The position numbers and the translations under genes were made by a program. Below are positions 1 through 9,061 of a DNA stretch of 64,000 nt, one piece after another. The stretch is from contig NW_025933214.1 in assembly GCF_000764305.2 (NCBI RefSeq), positions 1 to 64,000 of the forward strand. Reading direction: 5' to 3'. The notes under the pieces were generated by a model that saw only the letters and a program-made list of their open reading frames with translations, did not search any database and was not told where the DNA came from. Position 1 is the stretch's first letter; the number at the start of each line of letters is the position of its first letter. Origin of the DNA: Hyalella azteca. Taxonomy: Eukaryota; Arthropoda; Malacostraca; Amphipoda; Hyalellidae.

Positions 1-466
1 ATCTGTGTGTGTCCAATTCAAGTTGTGACGGAATTAGTTTTCATGTGTCTAAATCCATTTCTCAACTTAATCATCTATTAATTTATTTACCACTTGAAAT
101 CAGCGAATACAAGTATACTTAAAGGATTCCTAATATATTCACAGACGTATTTAAAAGTCTCATACCATAATATTCTTCCTATACAAACAGTTATTCACTA
201 TTTGGTAGAGCAAGGTCAACTGTCAAATTTGACACATTTTTTGATGATCTCACTGGGTAGCGTGCATCGTCTCTCTTTGGATCTCAATATTTTCCCACTA
301 GATGGCCAAGACCTAGTGTTTTGGCATTTGTTCAACGCGCAAATGTATGACGTCACCATTTCAACCATCAATGAACGCATGGAACTAAAACAAAGCTTAA
401 TATAAAGGAAAGACTAGAGAGGTGACGGAATTACCCACGATGACGGAATATACCGCGTTTACCCTA
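1..466. mobile_element. Right part of a TIR-bearing DNA element (partial copy)
   Basis: This stretch aligns along most of its length with 44,170-44,702, including the shared words AATCATCTATTAATTTATT and AATATATTCACAGAC. It ends in GCGTTTACCCT, which corresponds to the TIR end seen at 44,702. The left end lies outside the window. The ORF from 94 to 405 lies inside the repeat and shows no recognisable protein domain. I read this as a non-autonomous DNA transposon copy; the superfamily is not assigned. Confidence 0.55.
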
Positions 467-608
467 GCAGATGCCAGACAGACGGACAAACAAGAGTCAA
501 GAAGTGAAGTTAAAGAGAAGTGTAGTAAAAATGGTTGGATTATAAAAAATCTTCAGTTTGCCACAGTCACAGTGCCACTCTGTCAGCGTCCATGAGCAAT
601 TGAGCATA

Positions 609-788
609 GTGGCAAACCAGAGATTTTTTAGAATCGGTTCATTTTTAATTTCCTCATTTACCCCAGATTTTAACAGATTTCTTATGTATGATAACTCTGG
701 TATCCAAGATACTTTACTGGTCTACTTATAGGACTCAAAAATGAACTTGAGGTTGAGGAAGAGTCTAAAAAACGTTCTGCTTTGCCAC
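609..788 (+). mobile_element. ~180-bp MITE, family A copy 1
   Basis: The left end reads TGGCAAACCAGAGA followed by TTTTTTAGA. The right end is nearly its reverse complement, a TCTAAAAAA motif followed by CTGCTTTGCCA. An inverted copy lies at 1,006-1,180 and further copies at 28,739-28,913, 45,631-45,819 and 46,068-46,258, with a fragment near 24,728. Short length, terminal inverted repeats, several copies and no coding capacity are typical of a MITE. Confidence 0.6.
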
Positions 789-1005
789 AATGTCCATGAG
801 TGACATACTGACATTGACAGTGCCAACTTCCAAGAACTCTTCATAAGCAACCAAGGCATGCACAGGCTGACGCTGACTCTGGTCCCTTGTGACCCATATA
901 CGGAAATAGAGCCAATCATTGCCAATTGCTGATGTATCACTTCTAAGAAACTCATACTTTGATACTGACTGAAACCCTCAAGCTCAAACTACATTCCTGA
1001 ACATA

Positions 1006-1180
1006 TTGGCAAAGCAGAGAGTTTTTTAGACTCTTCCTCAAGGTAATTTTTGAGTCCTATACGTAGACCAGTAAAGTATCTTGGATACCAGAATTATCAT
1101 ACATAAGAAATTTTTTAAAATACTAAGTAATTGAGGAAATCAAAAATGAACTGATTCTAAAAAATCACTGGTTTGCTACT
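1006..1180 (-). mobile_element. MITE family A copy 2 (inverted relative to copy 1)
   Basis: It begins TTGGCAAAGCAGAGAG and ends in a motif complementary to the left end of copy 1. The interior shares words such as TAGACCAGTAAAGTATCTTG, in reverse complement, with 609-788. Copies 1 and 2 together form a large inverted repeat with a loop of about 217 bp. Confidence 0.55.
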
Positions 1181-1919
1181 ATGTTCCTGAAACTTCTAAC
1201 TTGACACTTGTGAACATTAACTTACCATCTGGCAGTGCCTGACTTAGAAGATGCAGAGGAGGCTAGTTCTGGTGATAACTGATAAGATAGGTAGTTCCTT
1301 CATAAGTAATTTGAAGGTTTTACCTGATTGAATGGCCCTAGTCAGCTCCCTATTGACTCAGACATATCTGAAGGTAAGAGCTATGAGCCTCCTGAGTCCT
1401 GACTCCTGCTCAAAGAACTGCTGGCACCTAAACTAGTGCTAACTTCAGACTTAGAGACCTGGTTAAGCCCATCCAGGAGTGAGAGCTTGCTGCTTTTAAC
1501 TCATTTGTAAAATTCATTGTCATTGAGCCAGTTGCTGATACATCATACCCATCCAGACAATCCAGTTGATAAATTCTTCTCAAATGATCTGACTCTGAGT
1601 CTCTGAGTAAAGCTCCAGTATTACTGGGTAACATTGGTATACTGGTTAGTGGTTTTACAGGTATTACTGGGTTTAGCAAGAATCTTGCCCCGAAAATTCT
1701 TGTTACATTTGGGAGGGAGCTTGGTATTGAGATGGCCTCTTTGTAAAGGATCAATTGGCTTGCCATAAAGTGTTGTCTTCCTGTCAATTTCATAAGATCT
1801 ATTGGAGTCAACGAAGATGTCTTGGTGAAGATGTCTGGAATGAAGATCCATCTGAGGCTCTGGTTCTGGCTAGACACAGCAATGCCCCTGCAGAAAGAAT
1901 TCTGAAAGGGAAAGATAAA

Positions 1920-2291
1920 TTAAATATGACAATGTTCAGAGTCACTTTTAACACAAGTATACTGCCAGCCTTTCTTTGCCTTAGGTACGTGTCAGTGCTT
2001 CCATGTAAGCCCTTATATTCCCAAGCCATGGCAGTGTTTGAAATGTTAAAGATTTACCACAGTGTCATTAGGTGCAAAAATGTCCTACTTTGTGTTGCAT
2101 GCAGTGGCTCCCACAATATGAAAGACTGTTCGGCATAAGGCAACCCTCTCTGTTGCAACTGTGGCGGCCAGCACACTGCCAACTATGGGGGATGCGGATT
2201 CATGAAGGAGGCCCAGGCAGAGAGAACCAGGGTTAAGCAGAGGGTCTCCTATCAAGATGCCCTGAAGAAAATGAAGCAGCCATCCCAATAA
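1920..2291 (+). pseudogene. Degenerate retrotransposon Gag-like (ORF1) zinc-knuckle fragment
   Basis: The reading frame through 2,139 ends in a cysteine-rich stretch (CVACSGSHNMKDC), is broken by a TAA at 2,137-2,139, and continues in the same frame with CCNCGGQHTANYGGC and a tail ending KKMKQPSQ before TAA. Paired CCHC-like knuckles followed by an 'NCGG-H-A-Y-GC' block are characteristic of ORF1 or Gag proteins of Jockey-like and related non-LTR retrotransposons. The in-frame stop and the absence of a reverse transcriptase nearby indicate a dead fragment. No start can be assigned, and the 5' limit is approximate. Confidence 0.55.
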
Positions 2292-2299
2292 AATGTTTG

Positions 2300-3561
2300 C
2301 TATCTCAATGATGCAACAAGTTCTGGTGCAAATTTCTCTGTCTAGAAACAAAAGGCTCAATATTTTGGGTTGCACAATAATATTGTGCCTCTGATCTGTG
2401 CAATATGTTGCAAGATTCTAAGAATATTAAAAATGCATTTTGCAATTGGTGAATTAGAAAGGTATTGTCAGTGTGCCATTACTCTCTAACCTCTAGTCTC
2501 TACTTTCAGACTCTCTAGGGGGCAGGGACTGTTAGAGGGCTGTACTGTGCACTATTTGCTCAGTGTGTGACTGTGCGTGCAGTGCATTCCTATGGCTAGT
2601 GGATGTTCAAAGAGGTTTTTTAGATTCTAGTCCTTATCAATAAATTATTTGTTGTGTGAAAGAAACTTTTTCTGGACTCTAGTAAGCTTCATAGTGGTCT
2701 CCAACTCCAAGCTTTATGGGATGTTTAATGCAAAGGTTATACTAATCATTCAAAATAGGAGAGCAGTATAAGATGAAAGCACTCTCAGTTCAGGAAAAAT
2801 TATATATCAGTTCGCTTGATAATTTTTCTATTGAATAAACTTACCCTGTCAATAAAATAGTGCTTGGACCACTTTTTCCTTTATAGGATCTTTCTCTTTT
2901 ATATGTTAGAACTTTTGGCCAAATAATTTTAATTAACTATTAACATTATTCAGTTTCATTCTTCTCTTCTTGAAATTCCAGCAGAGACTTTTGCACAATA
3001 TGGCTGTATGTCTGGCTGGTCTGGTGGAGTGATTACGCAAACCAAAATATTACAAAATAATATATGGTACTCCTGCAATTTGTTTTGCAAACCTTATTGC
3101 ACAATAATATTGAGCATCTAGGGCACACAGGCAGATTTAGCCTAAGTCAGCAGATATGGTACTGCACTTACTTTGCTGCTCACCACTAGAAACCATTCAA
3201 TACTGGTCAGAACTAAGATTTGGAGAGCTTACCGTAATTGTTCAATAACTACATAATGAGCATGAAACTGTTTCAATCTTGCTAAAGAGAAACTTCTGGT
3301 TCAGTTTTGTTTGCATAATAGATCATTTTTATTGAAGGCTAGTTACCTAAGTGCTGTGGCAACAATGTGACTTTAGTAGCAATAACAGTTTTCCTAAAAA
3401 GCTGAAAATGTTTTTTTTATTGCCATTTTAATAGCTTTCAAAATTTTCTCACTTGTGAAAAAAAATTTTTTTTTGAAAAGTTCACTCTATGCCTTTGGTT
3501 ATCCATTGAGAACTTCTGTGCCTATTTCCTTTAAGATAAAATCATAAGTGGCACTTTCAGT
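2300..3561. other. Non-coding upstream region of NitFhit
   Basis: I see no gene here. Small palindromes built on CACAATAATATTG recur near 2,372 and 3,100, and the sequence is AT-rich with homopolymer runs around 3,410-3,475. The promoter of the downstream gene is probably close to 3,560, but I see no convincing TATA or initiator motif. Confidence 0.4.
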
Positions 3562-6500
3562 ATGCTAAAATGTAATTTTCGTAGTTCGGGCAGTTTTAAT
3601 TCTTCAGTTCAAACAAGAGACGTCTTCTCCATAATTTGGAGAATTTCCAGACATAATTTAAGGAAGTTGTTTTCTGAAGCTAAGGAGATGGACGTGCAAG
3701 AAAGTACCAGGTACGGGTCAATGAGAATTACCTATATTGTTCTTTAAATAATCTTTCTGAATAATATCCTATGGACCAATAGAAAAATTGTCAATTACAA
3801 TGCCTTTATTTAAGTGACTCTAAAAATTTTTTACAGTTTATTTCTTGAAGTTTGGCATTGTATATATCATGTTGGGCATTTTAGTACATTAATAGTAATG
3901 GTAGTAAAGTTAAATTTCAATGTTTAACCCCCTTTTAAAATATTTACAGATGTGTGATTGCAGTGGCTCAAATGACCTGCACATCAAACAAGGAGAAGAA
4001 CTTTGAACAACTCACTGGCTTGGTAAACCAAGCTGTGCAACAAAAAGCTAAGGCATGTGAAGCTCCTAAGACTGGCATTTCCTTTCCTTAGGGTTTCCTA
4101 AGATCTCTTGATACATTTCTAAGCATTCTTATGTATTTAAATAACTGGCTAGCCATTTCCATTCACATAATTTTAGATTTCTGATTGTCTAGTCTAGAAT
4201 CAAGTGATACTTGTGAATTGAGTTGAATTTTCAACAAGGACATGTAAACCAGCAGTCTGAAGTCAGAACATAATTTATAGTTAAGACTTGGGTTGTAGAG
4301 TACCTTGTTTACGTCTAAATTCTTCTGCAACATAAGTTGCTACCAAATTCATAACATGAATGGTCAACCACAAAATCCATCATTGTGGCCTCTGTGCTTG
4401 CTTGGTGTTTATTTTAAAAATGTATTTGAAAAACATAATTTCTGCATTTCTTTTTTATTGCAGAAATATATTTTTTTTTTGCAGATGATATTCCTGCCTG
4501 AAGGGTGTGACTACATTGCAAGCACAAGGAAGGAGTCTTTGGAAATGGCAGAGGAACTAACAGGTTCTTTTGTTTCTAGAATACAAGAACTTGCAAGAGA
4601 GAAGAAGGTTTGGCTCTCTCTTGGAGGTGTGCATCTTAAAGTGAGCTCTTAAAGCGGACCTTTGGGCCTGAGCACAATTTTCTTTCCCTCTTCACTTAAT
4701 GTGGATTACTACAATCATAATTTGGTTACATTTCTAGCATAATAGGTACCGAAATGATGGAAAGCTTGCTATATATATCTATGCCATGAAATGAAGTATA
4801 GTGAAATATACCTATACTACCTACTATTGAGAACTATATATTTATACTACCTACTAAAGGCTACGATAGAGAACTATATATATTTTAGGTTTATTACTGG
4901 TAGCTGTTCTTTTTCATATGAGCATCGCGTTATCACATCAAAGTTGACAAAGGTAATTCCATTAAAATGACTGATGTGATTAATATCAGTAAGCCTTACC
5001 TATATTAACTAGACAAACTTAAATTAATAAATTGATCCATGTTGACGATTTAAATACATTTGAATAAATTGACAAGTGCCATATGTTATCAGAGTTCGTG
5101 TGAAGATGAACCTCGTCTGAGCAACACCCACCTCATAGTGAGCTGTGATGGATCCCTGCGCGGCAGCTATGCTAAGACGCATCTCTTCTCCAACAACATT
5201 CCTGGCCTGGCCATCAATGAAGCAGATTATGTGAAGCCTGGTGATGAGCTATCTGCCCCTGTTGTCACGCCTGCTGGCAATGTTGGGCTTGCCATTGTAT
5301 CCTTTATGACTGGTGCCAAGTATTGTTTACAAATTTTCTGCCGTGCCCTGACACCGGGCAAAGTTGAGCTAGCCATAGTATCCTCTATTAGTATTAGGAA
5401 ATCCTGTTCAAGATCCTTTACCTCCGTGCCAAATGACCTGTTGGATGCTCTGCAGCCTCTGGAATGAATCACATTATTTAGACCTTATTGACACATGCAT
5501 CAACTTCTGCCTGCTTATATTGAATTTTTTTGACAAATCTCCCATAGAATTTCGTACAAGTTGAATTAAAGTAAATCAACCCAGTTTGCCTGATGATTCT
5601 AATGATTAAAATTTACGCTGGTGGTTCTTTAGCAATTCACGATCGTCATTGCACTGACTGAATTTGTTGTTCTTGGTGCCTATTCATAATTTTGATTTCT
5701 TTTGCAATTTTCGAATCGAACAGGAAACTAATTTATATTTTGTTAAGTTTGATATGAATAGAAGACCAGTTTGTGCCAAGCTTTTGAGCCACATCAACCT
5801 GCTGGGTTTGCCTTAACAGAATAATTCTGTATCAGTGCTACGACGTAAGGTTCCCTGAGCTGAGCCAGGCGTTGAGGCGGCTGGGGGCGCACGTGCTGAC
5901 CTTCCCTTCAGCCTTCACGGTGGCAACTGGCAGGGCGCACTGGCACGTCCTGCTGAGGGCGCGGGCCATCGGTGAGGCTGGCGACCGTCGCTACTTCTTG
6001 TGTGGTGACCGTTTTGTGTGGTGTAGTTGCTGGTGTGTTGTGTAGTTGCTGGTGTGTTGTATAGTTGCTGGTGTGTTGTGTAGTTGCCGATGTGTTGAGG
6101 TGAGGTGTCCCGTATGGTGAGGTGCCCCGTGTGGTGCCCAGAATGCAGTACCCTGAGAAGTGCCGTTGCTGGGCAGAGTGCCAGAGCTTCGTGGTGGCGG
6201 CAGCGCAGTGTGGGCAGCACAACGACAGACGCTCCTCCTACGGGCACTCGCTGGTGAGACGTCTTCCCCGTGGCTCCATAGCCCGTGACTAAATAGCCTG
6301 TGGCGCTATAGCCCGTGACTCCAAAGACCGGGCTCCATAGCCCGTGGCTCCAAAGCCCGGGCTCCATAGCCCGTGGCTCCATAGCCCGTGGCTCCATAGC
6401 CCGTGGCTCCATAGCCTGTGGCTCCTTAGCCTGTGGCTCCATCTATGTTGGTTTCTCTAAACTGCATGATATTAAGTGGATTTTTTTTAAATGTTGTCTT

Positions 6501-8776
6501 CTCTAACAAAAATAAGTAACTTCTCATATAGCCTCGTCGTTATTGTACAATTGTGCTATATTACTGAAGTGCGTGTGTTGGTGCGTGTCAGGCATGATAT
6601 GGTTGGTTGCGCAGGTGATCAACCCGTGGGGGGAGGTGCTGTGCGAGGTGGCGGAAGGAGTTGGAGTCGCCACGGCAGAAATCAACCTGCAGGAGCTGAC
6701 GAAGGTGCGCGGGGAGATGCCCTGCCTGCTGCACTCACGGCAGGACCTGGCGGGCGTTGCCCTCGCTCCTCATCTGCAGTCGCCGCGGTGAGACGGGGGC
6801 ACTTTCAAACATTTTATTATTTATAATTGTTTTAACCTCTTATTTATTTATAACTAAAGAATCTCTAGCTTTGTTAGAGAATCTCTCTCAATGTGTGAGA
6901 CTACCAATGTCTGCAAAATATCAGCGACACTATCGCGATAAGTCTTAGATTTGGTTTTAAAAGGTTTTTCCTCGCAGCATTTCCCCCATCTCACGAAATA
7001 TTGCAAATGATTTGCACATTGATGTATGGGAATGGTATGACCCTAGTCTTTGGTAGGCTGTGGACGTATATTTTTTATATTGCACTAGCATTAGTTGCCT
7101 ATTGCAATAGCCTGTAGCATCGCTTGTGATGTGCGTATATAAATACCGTGCTGGACGCTCAGTATATACCGAGCTCACTGGCGTGTTGCACGAGCAGCTT
7201 ATGTCACCTGGAGCGCCACCTGCCCCCGCAATGCAGCCTCCAGTTCGGCCACGTGCAAGTCTCCGGCGAGGGCGTCTTCTTGAGGAGCGGCCTGAGCTTC
7301 TCCTGCAGTAACCTGTACCCCCGCCTGCCTGGTCGTATCCTTTTGTGATATGAGGACTGCTGTGGCGTAGCTAGTTCTAGTCTACACATAATATTAGTAC
7401 GGATTTTAGGGTTGTTATCCAGATATACTTTTAGGTATTTGAAAAAGAGATGTTGTCCATGAAAAACATTATGACAGTTGATCTTTATATAGTTCAAGTA
7501 GAATAATTTCAATAGTCAGAAAGAGACTAAGTCAAGATGTGACGGTGATAGGTTAACAGGAATGAACAATCAGAAAATATGTGGAAAGTAGAAGTACAGA
7601 GAATATATAAGTTGACGAGGTACTAGGTGCAACCATCTTGCTCTGATCTGTATAATACACAAGAGTTTAAATTTATATTCTAAGTCTGCAATGCAAATTT
7701 GAACCTTTTTAATTTAAATTTGTTGGCATGAGCGCCTTAACTGCGGCCCAGACAGCCTAGTGTGTCCGGTGCGCGTGGTGGGTCGCCTGGCGCAGCTGAC
7801 GGCGGGGGAGGTGAGCGACCTGGCGCAGCTGACGGTCATGACGCATCGCCTGCTGTGCGCCGCGCACAACGTCATGCATAACGAGGTCGCCATTCAGGAC
7901 GGACCGCTCTCCGGCCAGACCGTTGAGGTACCACTGAACCTTACTTGAGGTACCACTGAACCTTACTTACCTCACCATTGAGGTACCACTGATCCTTACT
8001 TGCCTCACCATTGAGGTACCACTGGACCTTACTTGTCTCACCATTGAGGTACCACTGAACCTTACTTGCCTCACCATTGAGGTACCACTGAACCTTACTT
8101 GTCTCACCATTGAGGTACCAAGCCTCACCATTGAGGTACCACTGGACCTTACTTGCCTCACCATTGAGGTACCACTGGACCTTACTCGCCTCACCATTGA
8201 GGTACCACTGAACCTTAATTGCCTCACCATTGAGCTAGCATCATTAATGTGATTTTTAAACACCTAAACATTTATTCAGCAGCACAAATAGCGTTGTAGC
8301 TGCCGCATAAATTGGTCCGATGAAGTGTTGAGAGAAGCAGGTAGCCATACACATGTAAGAAGTCCTTTAAACATTTGAACCAAATGCACCCCACAGTCAC
8401 ACTCTGCGCATTGTTAGCGATACCAGACACTGGTTAGATCTCAATTTATTGAGCTCCACACAGGATTTTAGCAGGTCGTAGCAATTCTAAAAATAAATAT
8501 TTTGTAGGTTTTCAAATGAATTTATTGCTTGTTCACTTATAATGCGCGTGCCAGCAGCACGTACACGTACACCTGCTACCTTCTCCCGCGGGTGCGGGCA
8601 GCCTACTGAGCCCTGATGTGCCCAGCGTCAGCCAGACGCCAGAGGCGCATCGGCGCTCGCCTGAGCAGCACCGCGCCGCCATGGCGTGCGCTGCTGCCGA
8701 GCTGCGCGCCGTCTCTGCGTCATCACCTGCCGTCATCTACGGCGCACACGACGCTTCTTTTCATATACCGCAGTGA
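3562..8776 (+). CDS. NitFhit: NitFhit: nitrilase-Fhit fusion, 10 coding exons (short form, 509 aa)
   Basis: Exons: 3562-3710, 3950-4052, 4485-4640, 5093-5296, 5836-5971, 6177-6253, 6615-6787, 7198-7334, 7752-7927, 8558-8776; all phases agree. Residues ~50-330 match Nit1 (deaminated-glutathione amidase), with the Glu-Lys-Cys triad at E90 (FLPEG), K164 (KTHLF) and C205 (CYD). Residues ~333 onward match Fhit, a diadenosine triphosphate hydrolase: FGH strand, [14 protein letters not shown], then the histidine triad HVHVH at 438-442. The fusion is known from flies and worms. The first ~40 residues are Arg-rich with few acids, so a mitochondrial presequence is possible. Intron 2 appears to use a GC donor (4053-4054). 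The stop TGA is followed three bases later by AATAAA. The start ATG is chosen as the first in the open 5' exon, and a downstream ATG is possible. An alternative 3' end reaching 11,706 is listed separately. Confidence 0.88.
4053..4484 (+). other. GC-AG intron 2 of NitFhit
   Basis: The nitrilase frame requires exon 2 to end in phase 0 after AAAGCTAAG, where the next bases are GCATGT. The acceptor is a T-rich tract ending TTTGCAG before ATGATATTCCTG. The nearest GT (4,058) would give the wrong phase. A GC donor flanked by AAG and followed by ATGT fits the minor GC-AG intron class. Confidence 0.6.
6023..6098 (+). repeat. 19-bp tandem repeat (about 4 units) in a NitFhit intron
   Basis: The unit GTAGTTGCTGGTGTGTTGT recurs at 6023, 6042, 6061 and 6080 with few changes. 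It lies in the intron between exons 5 and 6. Confidence 0.8.
6262..6440 (+). repeat. 15-bp tandem repeat (about 12 units) in NitFhit intron 6
   Basis: The unit CTCCATAGCCCGTGG is repeated with small variations across the intron just after the exon 6 donor at 6,254. Open frames across it on both strands, including peptide runs such as [11 protein letters not shown], are artefacts of a 15-bp period. Confidence 0.8.
7922..8240 (+). repeat. 33-bp minisatellite that copies the exon 9 splice donor
   Basis: Copies begin with GAGGTACCACTG at 7925, 7947, 7980, 8013, 8046, 8079, 8112, 8133, 8166 and 8199, with a decayed one at 8232. The unit is 33 bp, apart from shortened units at the start and at 8112. 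The first copy includes the last bases of NitFhit exon 9 and its donor (GAG|GTACCA), so every unit carries a sequence identical to the real donor. Confidence 0.85.
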
Positions 8777-8778
8777 GC

Positions 8779-8784
8779 AATAAA
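8779..8784 (+). promoter_or_regulatory. Candidate poly(A) signal for the short NitFhit transcript
   Basis: AATAAA lies immediately after the TGA at 8774-8776, and a GT/T-rich stretch (GAGTTGTCTTCT) follows about 10 bases on. If used, it ends the transcript inside what would otherwise be the intron leading to the second HIT domain. Confidence 0.45.
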
Positions 8785-9061
8785 GACGAGTTGTCTTCTA
8801 GGCCAAGCCTGTCCGCAAAATCCTCATTTTAGCTGATTTGACTCGAGATAATTCATACAGTTGCAATGTTTACAACGCGGTTATAATTACTCGTGCTATG
8901 AAATTGTGCTCAATAAGGAAGTTTTCAAAATTGATTCTTGTTAATCTTAACTAATTAACTATTACTGAATTGGCTTTATTTCCCAATGACATTTTCTTTT
9001 ATGTATATCTAGGACTCTTTGCTCATAACACTTTATTTTAATATAAGCTGACGCGTTACAG

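Noticed and set aside
1428..1877. 149-codon minus-strand frame upstream of the Gag-like fragment
   Set aside because: No recognisable domain, overlapping open frames on both strands, and surrounding sequence that is transposon debris.
5908..6442. Minus-strand frames of 104 and 175 codons with repeated AMEPRAMEP and THQQLHNTP
   Set aside because: They overlie real NitFhit exons and intronic minisatellites on the other strand, and no domain is visible.
7967..8263. Minus-strand frame with repeated [11 protein letters not shown]
   Set aside because: Reverse translation of the 33-bp intronic minisatellite.
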